Counted from the first letter of the stretch, positions 34,801 to 47,404 are shown. The stretch is 64,000 bases of DNA from Gnetum montanum (GCA_015680685.1 MNCI01015910.1:210236-274235); one strand, 5' to 3'. A program made the numbers and translations. Notes: a model not told the origin generated them from the sequence alone.

Positions 34801-35410
34801 TGCAAGATTTTCATTGTTATGTTAACCCACACTATGTCTGATTGGATCAAGGCTGGAAACCTTCCTAAGAAAAGAGTTGATTTTAGAAGTCCTCTTATCT
34901 ATTTACAAATCACTGTGAATGAGCCATGCAAGGCTCTTCTTAACTCAAGTTCTGGAGTTAATTTGATTTCTCATTATATGTACAATTCCTAAAACCTACC
35001 TCCTCTTAAGAAGAGCAACATCCATTTAGAACTAGTAGATTAATCCATCATTATTCCGTTGGGACTAGTAGAAGGTATTATAACCACTATTTGTGGGTGG
35101 TCCTATCCTACCAATTTTCGAGTAATCAAAGTTGACAATTATAAGGAGGACTTTGCAATCATTATGGAAAGGGCTTGGTTGAGTACTATTGATGCAAAAA
35201 TGAAAGATAGAGATCTTTCTTTAAAAATTTCCAAGGAGAATGAATTTGGGAAGATCAAGAAGAAGAAAGATCCATGCATCGTGTATAGCAATACAAGGTG
35301 CAACTGGATGCAAAAACTTTGGTCTATGAAAAGAACATTCCTTTTTTCATGCAAACAGTGTGAAAATGAGGCAAATATTCAAAGGTGCCTGTACAAAATA
35401 GCCACAAAAT
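34801..35410 (+). pseudogene. Aspartic protease region of element H
   Basis: It aligns with C and A: MLTHTMSDWIKAGNLPKK, then ALLNSSSGVNLIS near 34930-34970, then the open stretch 35059-35412 with GWSYPTNFRVIKVDNYKEDF and RAWLSTIDAK. The catalytic Asp is replaced by Asn (N-S-S instead of D-S-G), so it should be inactive. Confidence 0.8.
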
Positions 35411-36690
35411 AGGAGGACATGCAGTGGCTGACAATTGATCTTGAAAGTAGCACACTTTGCATGGAACCTATTGAAAGTCTGACATGTGCCATATTGAAGG
35501 CATGGAGAAACTAGAGCAAGTTCATCACCAACTCTCTAATGATTTAAATGATGATACCAATTGGGGAGCATTGGAAATCCATAAAAATTTTAAACAAGAG
35601 CCCTTAGAGTTAAAAACCCTACCTACTGACATGAAGTATGCATTTTTGAGAAATGATAAGCCAGTGATCATCAATGCTAATCTTGTTCCTGAATAGAAAC
35701 AGATGTTGTTAAGGGTGTTTAACAAATGGTCAATAACCTTTACTTGGTCATATCCTAAACTCATAGGGATTGATCCTAGGATATTCTAGCATCATATCTA
35801 CACTAATCCAACCATGAAGCTAAAGAAGCAATCATAGTGATGGTTGAACCCCAAATTAAAGTAGATCATCAAAGAGGAAATCGAATAACTCCTCAAGACA
35901 AGGTTTATCTATCCCATTGCAAATAGTGAGTGGACTAGCCCACTCATGATTGTACCCAAGAAAGGTGGCAAGTGGCAAGTTTGCATTAACTTTCAATTAT
36001 TGAATATGAAAACGTTCAAAGATCACTTCCCATTGCCATTTGTGGATAAGTGTTGAACACTATATCTAGGCATTGCTATTATAGCTTTTTGGATGGTTAT
36101 AGTGGCTATAAAAAAATCCATATCACGCTAGAGGATTAGGAAAAAAACAACATTCATGAGTCCTTGGGAAACTTTTTCATATCAAAAGATGCCTTTTGGT
36201 CTATGTAGTGCTTCACAAACATTCCAACACTTAGTCTTAAGCATTTTTCAGCAACAAATTGATTGTAGGGTGCAAGTCTTCATGGATGACTTCTCCACCT
36301 ATGGCACCACATGTGAGCAAGTGCTTAAAAGATCTATGGAGATGAATCTTTGGCTCAATTGGTAGAAGAGCCATCTGATGGTCTAGGAGGGCATTATACT
36401 AGAGCACATAATTTCTTAAGCAGGAATTGAGGTGGACCCTAAAAATATTTAGGTCATCTAAGAAACAACCCATCAACTGGAAACTGTTAAACATGTCTAA
36501 TCATTCCTTGAACACACTGGCTACCAACTATGTTTCATATAGAATTTCTATAAGATCAAAAAATTGTTGGTTGAGATTACAAAGAAATATGTTCCATTCA
36601 TTTGGACCAATGAATGTAAAAATGCATTCAAGTAGAAACTCCAATTTTACGAGCACCTGGCTAGTCCAAACCATTTCATATCATGATAGA
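35411..36690 (+). pseudogene. Reverse transcriptase of element H
   Basis: After a linker, RT blocks read SPLMIVPKKGGKWQVCINFQ, then HYYSFLDGYSGYK, then WETFSYQKMPFGLCSASQTF, and FMDDFSTYGTTCEQVLK with the F-M-D-D motif at about 36279-36290. The unbroken junction here (near 36218) shows what element B disrupted in A. Frameshifts and stops occur near 35820, 36140 and 36366. Confidence 0.85.
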
Positions 36691-37100
36691 TACATCAAAT
36701 TATTTCTTGGAATCCATGCTTACATAGTGGGACAATAAGAAACATCCATATTATATCCACTGTATAGTTTGAAGCATTATGGGTTCACAGCTGAATTACA
36801 CCACAACCGAGAAAGAACTAATGGTGGAGGAGTATGCTCTAGAGAAATTCAAGCACTATGTGCTTGGATACAAAGTGTTTGTGCACACTGACCACAATGC
36901 CATTTTCTTCCACACGAACAAGCCAACAGTGAGCCCTTGGGTCATACCATGGCTGGTGATCTTATAGGAGTTTGATCTTACAATGGTAGATCAAAAGGAA
37001 ACTGGGAATGTGATTGTTGATTACTTGTGTTGGTTACAATGGAATAATAAAGAGGAGAGCCACTTTTTGACCAATTTCCTAATGAACTCTTCTTTACATG
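36691..37100 (+). pseudogene. RNase H of element H
   Basis: It contains MGSQLNYTTTEKELMVEEYA, LEKFKHYVLGYKVFVHTDHN, and a C-terminal block at about 36980-37050. The open frame 36779-36967 ends in a TAG. Confidence 0.8.
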
Positions 37101-38430
37101 TGTAATAAATGAACAAGTGCCCATAGAACCAAAATGATATGATGGCATCCTCACTTATCTTCTCACTCAAGATATGCCACAAGATCTAGACTTCAAGAAG
37201 AAAGAACAATTTCTTCATCAGGCCAAATGTTTCATGGAAATCAATAGACACCTTTACAAGATGTGTGTCAATGGCCTTGCTCGTTGGTGTGTACCTAATG
37301 TTAATTAACTATATGTTCTCTAGGATGCTCATGAGGTTTCTTGCAAAGGCCAATATGTTGGAAGATGCAAGGGTATTAAGATCCTGATGGTAGAATATTA
37401 TTGGCCAACCATCTTCACGAATGTCCACTAATTTGTTTGCTCTCATGAATGTTATCAACAAGATGGTGGGATGACTACTCAAATGGAGGAACCTCAACAG
37501 TGGATTTAATCACTAGAACCCTTTGACATATGGGGCATAGACTTCATGGGCCCATCACACCCATGTCAAATGAAAAGGCATACATAATCATCACCATTGA
37601 TTATTGCACAAAATGGGCAAAAGTTGTAGCCATCATCAACTACACATCATCTACTGCTATGTGATTTGTACAACAAAATGTTGTAAATAGGTTTGGGTGG
37701 CACATGTACTAATTTCTAACAATGGAACCCATATTATAGACACTACCTTTTGCAAGCTTATGCAAGGCTTAAGGATTGAACATAAACTAACAACATCCTA
37801 CCACCCCCACACCAAGGATCAAGCAGAAGTTACTAATATGGAGATCATGAAGATCTTGACAAGAACTATTAGCAAATATAGGAGACTGGAGCACAAAACT
37901 AAATGATTCCCTCTAGGCATACTACTTGACATGGAAACTCCCTATAGGATACTCTCCCTATGAGCCAGTGTACAAAAAATTACCAACTCTACCTATTCAA
38001 TTTGAGCTTCGTACACTTTCAACAACTTGTAACTTAGACCTTGATCTTAGCCTAGCATAAAAAAAAGATTAGTCAACCTGAATGTGGTAGACGAAAATTC
38101 ATTAGTAGTCCTATCCTTGAATGAAGTGCATAAAGAATTTAGTAAATAATGCCATGATCTTAAGCTAAGGAAAGTGAAACTTCAACTTGAAGGCAAGGTT
38201 CTCTACTGGAACCCCACACATGTACCTCAATGAACTAAGTTCCAAATGTTGTGGGAAGGGCCTTATATCATTTATACGACCTTTCCTTTTGGAACCATGT
38301 TTACCTACAAACTTGAGAGCCTAAACAAAAAGTAGTTGGTCAACACACAACAAGTCAAACTTTTTCATGAACCCAAGCAAGCTAGTGGAAGCAACGCCTT
38401 AATGGATGGATAACCATGATCAATCTTTCA
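37101..38430 (+). pseudogene. Integrase of element H, first copy
   Basis: The core blocks VLISNNGTHIIDTTFC (37697 onward), HTKDQAEVTNMEIMKI and YWNPTHVPQ can be read. The middle Asp of the triad is Asn here. It ends near 38430 with the GGDGHP-like tail shared with A and C. Confidence 0.8.
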
Positions 38431-39829
38431 GATCTCCTCCTTTCAACATAGTTGTGGGGGAGATGGCCATCCATGCTCATCTATTAAGTGGCTCCATACT
38501 TTTTCTACTTTTTTTCCCACTTTTTTTGTTTTTATACCATTTTTGTTTTTACTTTATTAATTTTTTCAATTTTTGTTCTACAACATTGTTAGTACGTTTC
38601 ATCATTCTTCAATATTTTACAATTTCTTTTATATTTTTCCTTATTTTGGTGTGAATTTTTCTTATTTTCTAATAAAAGTGCTTTATTACCAACAGAACAC
38701 AATAGTGCTATTGTTGTTTGCTAATGGTGGTTTGTACTTAATGTTTATGATTACTAATTTCTAGTTTCTATTTTTGAATTTTGATGACTGATAACTAACA
38801 TGAGTTTCTTTTTCATGAAATAAGCAATGAGTCCATGTCATCCACCCATCCACAAACTCGATGGTTTTCCTTGTTTTGGGAATATGACATCCCTTTTTCA
38901 TTAATAAAACTGTAACAAACTTGTGACCTTGGTAGTTTCCAAGCTTGGAAAAGATTCAAAGGTTTCAAAAGGGTGTGGCTTCAAGGGGATTCAATACTCT
39001 TTGTATCTCTCTACTTGCTTAAGTGCATGAGTGTTTTCAAGGATTTCTTCCCATTCCATGTTGACCAATAATATGAAGTTGAATAAGTCTTTGCAAGGTG
39101 TGCTTCCCATTTAAAAAATTTTTTAAAAAAAAGAATAAAAAAATGATGGAAATTCAAAGCATACCCAATAGACAAAATAAACAAGTTACAAGCACTAGTT
39201 ATGAGACTAGAATGACATGTTACCCATGCCTAAACGTCCCCTCTAACTAAGGCCCTTTCTCACTTCCTAATTCTCTTTTCTTCTTAAATAAGAAATGGGG
39301 CTTGTCTGTGGAACCATTCTTGTATCTTAAGGGGGTGGATCAATCCTAGAGTGGTAATGTAAAGTCACTGAAAGTGGTTGGTTTTGGTTTGGACTAAGGT
39401 TGAACTTTATCAGGTCATTTAATCATGAAACTCACAAAGGACTTCATGTGACCATGAGGGGGACATGCATTCTATTCTCTATCTCATCCATCAATGCTCT
39501 CCATAACTTAGCTCATTGCTGGTTTTCATGTTTTTGTTTCATGTCTTAGTTTGATGTGTTGAGATTCTTAGGTAGATTCTTTTGGTTTTGGTCCTTAACT
39601 TTTCATAACCATTAATCAACTATGGGGCCCACGGACTCGTTAGTTGAGATTATTGAAGGGAAAAAAGGGCATGTGATGCTATGGGGAGGACCCACTTGCA
39701 TATCTCTTGGTTTGGTTAGTTAAGTTCCTTATCCTTAGATGTTACTTCAATCAAATCATTTGTGCACTCCATCATGCATTCAATTGTGCACTCCATCATG
39801 CATTCAATTGTGCACTCCTTAAGAAAATG
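38431..39829 (+). other. 3' UTR of element H, first copy, with 24-bp tandem repeat at its end
   Basis: The T-rich array (38498-38600), stem-loop module (39097-39165) and GGGGAGGACCCACTTGCATA block (39686) are in family order. A 24-bp unit beginning TGTGCACTCCATCATGC is repeated 2.4 times at 39761-39818, just before integrase sequence restarts at about 39830. Confidence 0.7.
39761..39818. repeat. 24-bp tandem repeat, 2.4 copies
   Basis: Units at 39761-39784 and 39785-39808 are identical, with a 10-base partial third unit. It sits at the junction between the first UTR and the second integrase copy. Confidence 0.92.
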
Positions 39830-40725
39830 CCTAATGAGCCAAAATGGTATGATAACATTCTCACTTAGGAGATGCCATAAGGGTTGGACCGCTGAAAGAA
39901 ATAGTAGTTTCTTCACCAAGTAAAGCACTTCATGAAGATCAATGGACATCTCTATAAGATGTGCATTGATGACCTGGTTCATTGGTATGTCCTTAATGCT
40001 GATCAACTATGCATTCTCCAAGATTCTCATGAAGGTCCTTGTAGAGGACACTATGCTAGGAGACACATGGCCATTAAAATCCTGATGGCAAAGCACTACT
40101 GACCAACACTCTTCAAGGATGCTCACCATTTCATCCACTTTTATGAATGATGCTAATGAGATGGTGAAATGAATACTCGAACGGAGGAACCTCAATAATG
40201 GATTTAACCATTAGAACCATTTAACATTTGGGGCATTGACTTCATGGGTTCCATCATGCGCATGTTAAATGAAAAGGCATACATCATAGTTGCTATTACC
40301 TATTGTACAAAATGGGAAAAAGCAGCAACTATCATCGACTTGCTAGATGAAAATTGATTAGTATCCTTATCATCTAACGAGTTACACAATGCCTACAAAA
40401 AAAAGTGTCATGACCTAAAAATTAGAAAATTCAAATTCCAACTAAGAGATAAGGTTCTCTACTGGAACCCCACATGTGTACCTCAACAAACTAAGTTCCA
40501 AATGATGTGGGAATGACCTTACATCATTTATGAAACTTTTCCTTCAGGGGCCATGATGATTTATAAACCTGAGACCCCAAATATGAAATAGCTAGTCAAC
40601 ATCCAACAAATTAAACCTTTCCATGAGCATACACCAGCTAACACAACAAACACCTCATCCAATGGACAACCATGCTCCATATTTTGGATCTCCTCCTTCC
40701 AACTTAGTCATGGGGTAGATGGTCA
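39830..40725 (+). pseudogene. Integrase of element H, second partial copy with core deletion
   Basis: The sequence restarts at the integrase N-terminus, matching about 37115 onward. It proceeds through FNIWGIDFMGSIM, then skips from the start of the core (about 40340) to a LLDEN..VSLSSNELHN block near the C-terminus, so the second and third acidic residues are deleted. It ends with HGVDGHSC near 40725. Confidence 0.75.
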
Positions 40726-42836
40726 CTCATGTTAATCATACAAAGTGGCTCCTTAGTTTTTCAAATTTTTTGTTTTACACATTTTTCATTTTACAACTTT
40801 TTCTTTTACATATTCTTTATTTTACATCTTTTTGTTGGTATGTTATTAATCTTTTCTAATTTTTGTTTTACACCATTGTTAGTACATTTGATATTTCTTG
40901 AACATTTTACACTTTCTTTTATATCTTCTTTTATTTGATGTGATTTTCTAACTTTTTTTTAATAAGTTCCAGGTACATTGGTAATACGTTACTTGATGGT
41001 GGTATGTACTATTTTTTCTATTTGATTGTTGGTGTCTGATTTCTAGCTTTGAATTTCATTACAAATAATTAGGACATGGTTTCTTTTTTATGCAATAGGT
41101 AGTGAATCCACAACATCCACCCATCCACACACTCTATGGTTTTCCTTGTTTTGGGAACTTGCAATCCCTTTTTCATTAATAAAACTTTAATAAATTTGTG
41201 CCTTTGGTAGTTTCCAAAATTGGGAAGGATTCAAAAGTTTGAACAGGGTGTGGCTTCAAGGTGATTTAGTATTCTTTGTGCTTTTCTATTTGCCTAGGCG
41301 CATGTGTGTTTTCATAGACTTCTTAGCATTCCATGCCATCTAATAAAGGAAGTTGAATAAGTCTTTTCATGGTGTGGTTCTCATCAAAAAAAAAAAAGCA
41401 AAGAAAGCGATGAGAATTCAAAGCACATCACTTAGACAAAATAAATGCATACATCCTCACATGGTGTGGTTCTCATCAAGAAGAAGAAGAAAAAAAGAGA
41501 GAAGATGAGGATTCAAAGCACACCCCTAGGACAAAATAAATGCATGTGTCTTTGCATGGTGTGGTTCCCATTTCAAAAGAAAGAAAGAAAAAAAAAACAA
41601 CAATAATGGGAATTCAAAGAAAACCCCTTAGAATAAATGGACTACAAGCACTAGTTATGGGACTAGTCCCCTCTAACTAAGGCCCTTTTTTACATCCTAC
41701 TTCTTCTCTAATGAGGAATGATGGTTGTTTTGTGGGAGCACTCTTGTGTCTCAGGGATGGATTGGTCTTAAAATGTCAATGTGAAGTCACTAAAACTGGT
41801 TGGTTTTGGTCTAGACTAAGGATGGATCCTATCAAGTCATTTAACCACATAATCCACAAGGGACTTCATGTGATCATAATTAGGAACTCCATTCCACACT
41901 CTCTCATCCATCTATGCTTTCCATGTTCCACCTCACTATCAATTTCATGTTTTAGTTCGATGTCCTTGTTTGATGTGTCGAAATTCTTAGTTAGTTACTT
42001 CTAGGTTTTTGTACTTAAGCTTCGGTAACCATTAATCATCCACAAAGCCCATGGACTCCTTGGTTTGAAGTTATGTAAGGGCATAAAAGGACTATGCCTG
42101 CTTTGGGGAGGATCCACTTGCATATCTTTTGGTTGGGTTAGTTAAGTTCTTTACCCTTAGACACTCTTACAATCAAATTCTTTCTATCTATCCCATCAAT
42201 GAGATCCAATTGTACACATCTTCATAATAGTTTTTAGTGAGCTTTTATTTTTATTGTTGTAAATTCTTATACCCTATTCAATTATTTCCTTGGGTTGAAC
42301 TTTTTCAAATTTGTTGGACTGCTTATCTACTTTACCCTATTTGTCAGCTTCCCTGCTAACACTATTAAAGAAACAAATCTATCAAAATCATAACTTAGCC
42401 GAGTGTAACCACCAACGAGACAAGGCATTTAACCACTATGTGTTACACATTACATACTAATTCATGATCTTGTTGTGATTGCAGTGGGAAGCATGGACTA
42501 GAATTAGGACTATCTTCACCAAGGATGATCTAGCAGTACCACACAATGAGGACCATTCATGATTGCTGGATATTTTCCCTCTCCCTCTCTATCATTCTTC
42601 TATTGCTAAGAGGTGTTAGATATTAGAGTTATCCATGGTGTTCACTTCTCTTATCATGAACACCTAATGTTGTAAAAATTGTAATTTCATACACTTGAGC
42701 ACTTAGAGTTTGTATGTCTATTTCATTTGAGTTAGTTTGTGATGTTAGTTAATAATCCCATACCTACCCAATATATTGTGTTGTAAAGAACTTGTTCCTC
42801 CTCTTCTACACTCTAGGACAAGTTTTCATTTAGTCA
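40726..42836 (+). other. 3' UTR of element H, second copy
   Basis: No gene is seen. The T-rich array (40750-40880), a triplicated stem-loop module (41370-41625), the conserved GCCTGCTTTGGGGAGGATCC block (42089) and a polypurine-like CATGGAGGTATA at 42835-42846 are in order. Confidence 0.7.
41370..41625 (+). repeat. Three tandem copies of the 3'-UTR stem-loop module
   Basis: Left/right arms lie at 41370-41384/41408-41428, 41463-41477/41504-41522 and 41557-41571/41604-41625. Each has an A/G-rich loop of different length, and each pairs with its own partner (CTCATC with GATGAG, CCCATT with AATGGG). Confidence 0.75.
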
Positions 42837-42846
42837 TGGAGGTATA

Positions 42847-43718
42847 TGATGAAACATATTTTGCCATATGCTCTGACATCGAGTACACAATAGCAAAGTT
42901 GTGACATCACATACATGATGTGAGGCCCCTAGTCTAATATCACATGTCCGACATCAGGGTTTATACCCCAAGTCTATAAATATCGAGCCTGGGCTCCAAT
43001 TTTGGTAGTTAGTTTTAGTTTTAGTTTTCAAGCAAGGTACCGAAGCTCTTGCAATTTATTTTCCTCAGAGTTATAATATTTTCTGAGTGCACATAGAAGG
43101 AGTCTAAAGTGTGTATGATTATTTGTTTAAGCAATGATGTACCTAACTGCAACAGTGTGATAGAAATAAAATGAACTCTTTTAACAATCCTTACAACATT
43201 GAGAATAGCTTAATATTTTCTTTATTGCATTTTACTTTCTTGTTCTTTACTTTAATGCATTTGATTCAGCAATTCATTTCCAGTTGGTTAATGAACATGA
43301 GTATGACCACTTTGAGCATTCATATAATACTTGGTAACCCAGCAACACTTAACGTTTTGTAGCCCAGCAGTGCTATATGTGTTCAGGATGTGTTCAGGAA
43401 TGTGGGATGGTTACTTTTGTTAGGCTAGCTAGGCAATAGATGCATTAGATCTTTAATTACTCTACTCTTCATTCTTGTTGTAGGTGACCAAATCCATAAA
43501 ATATAACGTAAGAAAAAGCATATACCTCAATTACACTTAAACCATACCCTTGAACTTCACAAGTGTAGTTGGGAAGATAATGAACGTTCTCAACGTCACT
43601 TCACTTCCTAGAGAAACTAGTGTATGAGATAACTATAGGTCCATAGAATTTAACTGGATCATGTGTAATGCCTTAGTGATTCGTATGGTTGAGTGTAGGG
43701 GTACCTTGCTGCTCATTA
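42847..43718 (+). repeat. Internal third LTR within element H (872 bp)
   Basis: It starts TGATGAAACATATTTTGCC after a polypurine-like tract and ends GCTGCTCATTA. It resembles the A/C subtype (decayed palindromes at 42865-42965) more than H's own outer LTRs. No primer site follows; the coiled-coil ORF begins at once. Confidence 0.82.
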
Positions 43719-45112
43719 GTGATCGATTGAGTGCAACCCAGCATGAGGAATTATTGGATCGACTAGTGGGAATTGGGTAATGGATTCTAAATGTCTTTGA
43801 TTTTATAGATAATATCATTGCAACCTAGTCAGAACTACTTCAAGCAAAGGGCAAATGCATCATTTTGAAAGGGCAACTCAAAATGGCTTAAGCACAAAAC
43901 CAATGCTTGGCCATGGAGGTTGCCGAATTAAGAGCCCACCTTGCTAATCCCATGCTCCTCAACCTTGCACTGACAAAAGATGAAACTTTTCAACAACTTC
44001 AAGATAGAGTTAAATAGGTTGAGGCTGGGATGATAATGGCCATCTTTGACCAGTCCATGGTCGAGGCTAAGACATATTTAGTTCAGAAGGACTTAGGCCA
44101 GATGTGCCTAGAGAATGAACTGTTGACCATAGAAAATCATCACTTGTGGAATGTTGATATGCAGAAATAGGAGATGCAAGAATTCATCCATCAATAGCAC
44201 AAGTGGATAGCCAAGGTGAACACTAAGCTTAGGAGATTGGTAGTAGAGAATAGAAATCTCTCTATGAAGGAAGTCCATCCCTTACATAAAAAATCTGCGA
44301 TTGAGATTGCTACCTAGAAAAATGAGGCTCTCAAATTCAAATGAGTCAAGAACCACTACAAAGATCAAGTTGGCCTACCAAAGGAAGTTAATAAAAAACA
44401 CATCCAAATGGCCAAGGCAAAAGTAAATCAGATCCTTCAACAACTCTAACAAGGAAAAGAGGTGTGGCAACCTATCATTAATGGGATAGATGCCTACAAC
44501 AAGGTGGAGATCCCCATGAAGTAGTTGTAGATTGAAGAGATGACTAAATATATGGAGCTCACTAATCTCTTATATGCAAACCTAGCAATGTTGACTACTA
44601 GACAACCATGGTCAGAGTTAGAAAAGTAGGTGGCCAACTCATACTTATTGTACAAGGTAGAGTTTAAGCACTATAAGGGAACCAAGCAAAAGCTTGAGAC
44701 TACAAATGTTGAACTTGAAGTTCTCAGGGCAAGATTCACTAATCAAAGATCAACTGCTAAGAACTTAACCAGAAGAATGAATGATTACTAGGAACTACAA
44801 AATGCAATCAAGGCATTTGACATCAAATGCAAACAATTTGTTGCTTGGTTCATCAATGGCAAGGAGTTGTTCCCAACAATGCCTTGTTCTTGGGATGTGC
44901 TCATTCTAGCCCACATTGGCAATGCTACATGGACCGTGCAAAATCCTAGGAGTAAGGAGGAGAAAATGAAAGAATTGTTGGATGCTTTTCATCTTCCATT
45001 GGAAGTTGTAACCACAGTAAGACAACCACAACAGCCTCAACCACCACATACACTTGAAGTAGAAGAAGGCTCCTTAAAACCTCAAAATCCTCCACTACCT
45101 AAGATCATTTAA
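43719..45112 (+). pseudogene. Unknown coiled-coil protein ORF in element H (homologous to E)
   Basis: One frame is followed from the LTR edge to a TAA at 45110-45112, about 460 codons, broken by roughly a dozen stops, almost all TAG. Its start, EELLDRL....VFDFIDNIIAT then SELLQAKGKCIILKGQL and AMEVAELRAHL, aligns with the middle of the E ORF (LDRLLQTE, QSKLITTKEKLVMEKARVEH, LQGEVIALRAK). Later parts are heptad-like and Lys/Glu-rich. The last 82 codons (44867-45112) are open and end in a Pro/Gln-rich tail. The N-terminal half present in E is missing. The function is unknown. Confidence 0.6.
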
Positions 45113-45333
45113 TATTCTTCCTTGTCTTCATGTCATCATAGGAATGGTGTTTGTTAATTTTTTCTTGGTGTTTAATATTGGAGTCTTGAATACCATAAAA
45201 TTTTATCATGATTGTATATCCATACACTTGAGCACTTAGTGTTTATTTATGTTTGTCGTATGTCTGTTGTCAGTCAATAATTCCATACCTTCCAAATTTG
45301 TAAAAAACTTGAGGACAAGTTTCCATTCAGTTG

Positions 45334-45341
45334 TGGGGGTA
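45334..45341 (+). other. Polypurine tract of element H
   Basis: TGGGGGTA directly precedes the 3' LTR, as in A and C. Confidence 0.8.
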
Positions 45342-46202
45342 TGATGAATCATAGATTGGCTATGTTGATTAGGCCTTGTTGACTAGGCCCCATCAATGCA
45401 TGATTTGATGCATTGATGTGGCCCATTGGCGCAGTATCTATTTTTGTCTATAAATATGTGCTCACCCACCATATTTATGGCATAATCTTTGTCAAAGTGT
45501 AGTAGAGCTCTTGCATTTGTTCTTCCCCAGAATAGTTTCCCAAGTGCCTACAATAGGAGTCATTGAGTGTATGGATCTTTATTTGAGCACTATTGTACCT
45601 CAGCATGGTAGTGTGTGCAACAATAAAGATGAGCTTTTTGATAAACCTTGTAGCACTTTGGCTAGATTAAATATTTTCTTCATGCATTCAATGTTTTCAA
45701 CAATTTTATTTAATTCTTTTAAGTAATTAAGCTAAATTAAGCTAGACTAAGTAGTGATTAATTAAGCACATAAGTACGATTACTTCAAGCATGCACATGA
45801 TGCTTGGTAATCCTAGTAACACTTAACATTTGGTAACCTAGCAACATTATACATGTTTAAGATGTGTATGGAAAGTGGGATCAAATGCTTATGTTAGGAT
45901 TAGTTAGACCTTGGTTAGTTAGATTAAATTAGTAATTAAATTACTTCATTCCCTTCACCCTTTATTTTAAGCACCCAAACATAAAACATAAAAATAATAA
46001 AAAATCATATGTCTTAATTACACTTAACCATACCTTTGCATATCACAATTGTAATTGGGAAGACAATGAATGAATATTAGGACAAGTTCACTTCCTACAG
46101 GCTAGTGTACTGGAAAACAAAGGATCCATAGAATTTGACCAGATCACATGTGAATGCTTAGTGATTCATATGGTTGAACGTAGGAACATTTGTTGCTCAT
46201 CA
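45342..46202 (+). repeat. Element H 3' LTR (861 bp)
   Basis: It pairs with 31365-32221 and shares that LTR's diagnostic start TGATGAATCATAGATTGG and TTTATGGCATAATCTTTGTC block. It ends TTGCTCATCA. CTGCT follows, close to the CTTCT before the 5' LTR. Confidence 0.88.
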
Positions 46203-47373
46203 CTGCTATATCTATCTAGCTATTTTCATCATACATCCTACTTTATCTATCATGTTCTACACTACTCAACTTAGCATAATCTATGACGTTTTTGAGGGAT
46301 TAATATCTCATTGCTTTATGTGAGGGTGTGATTGAGTGTATTATTGAGTGAGACATGGAGGCATCACTATTTTGCCACAATATACATCTTTTTTGGTCAT
46401 ACAATTTGTAGGATCTAGCCATGCCTCATTTATGTAGCATAACATCATCCTTATAATAAGTGTAAGATTAGTATCCTCCTTTTCTTCTTCTTTTCTCTCT
46501 ATTTTCACATACTATAATTCTTGATCTCATGTACTATATTTCTCTTTTCTTCTTATCATCCCCTCTCCTCATCTATTTTCATTTCTCTCTATGTTCAATA
46601 CTTTCATGACTCGAACAAGTGTCTTTTCCTCAATGTGGTGAGGGAGTGTTAAGTGTAGACTAATGTAAGAAGTGTGAATATTTATATAAGTGAGGTAAGG
46701 GAGAGGTCTACTTTGAGGATCTAGCCTCAACCTACTTTTGTGACACAACACTCTATTATAGGTATATTGGCAATGTTCCTAATTTTCTTTCCTATTATTC
46801 CACCTTGTTTTACCCCTTTTTTACAAGTACACTTGATCAACACTTTTTTACAACTTGTCTTTTTGATGGATTCTCCAAATTTTTAGTAGTACCCATCAAG
46901 AGAGGGTAATTTTTTATCCACTTTTGCCATTTCTATGGGTTATAATTTAAGATTTACTTTAATATCTTCAGTGGTACAAGTTCAACTAAAAAGCCCCAAT
47001 TTTTTCACGTTGCATTATTGCCAACATTATTACAAGTCATCTTTTCCAAAACGCCCAAGATTTGACATCCTACAACATTTATGACATTAGCTTTGGTTTA
47101 TTTTTAGGCTTTACTTTTAATTTGCAGCATCATTTTCACATCAATCCTATCTTATTATTTTAGCATCAATTACATCACTTCTTAACATCTCTAGTTTTGA
47201 TGTTATTTTTTACATCAATGTCATCCCATCTATTGATGTCTAGTGTCACTCTTCCATGTAATCAATATTTTGATGTCAAATTCAATGTCATACATAATTT
47301 TTATTATTTTTGAATATTCTATAAGTTTTAATGGACCCTAATGCATCATTCCTTTGTGATCTATGAGGCATTT
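46203..47373. other. Unassigned sequence between H and C (probable continuation of G)
   Basis: This is about 1.2 kb of AT-rich DNA without a recognisable gene. It should be the 3' side of the DNA that H entered. A perfect 8-bp inverted repeat (ACATCAAT at 47212, ATTGATGT at 47232) lies in a cluster of TGATGT/ACATCA motifs. Confidence 0.4.
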
Positions 47374-47378
47374 CTAGT
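47374..47378. repeat. 5' target-site duplication of element C (CTAGT)
   Basis: CTAGT precedes TGATGAG at 47379 and recurs at 55043-55047 directly after the end of the second LTR. Confidence 0.95.
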
Positions 47379-47404
47379 TGATGAGACGCGGTTTACACTA
47401 GGCC

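Larger units (their letters stand above)
31365..46202 (+). mobile_element. Element H: 14.8-kb chimeric Athila-like element with three LTRs
   Basis: Outer LTRs (31365-32221 and 45342-46202) both start TGATGAATCATAGATTGG and are flanked by CTTCT and CTGCT, a target duplication with one mismatch. Inside are primer site, gag, protease, RT, RNase H, integrase and 3' UTR, then a second partial integrase plus UTR. After these come a third LTR of a different subtype (42847-43718), an E-type coiled-coil ORF and a second polypurine tract. Confidence 0.8.
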
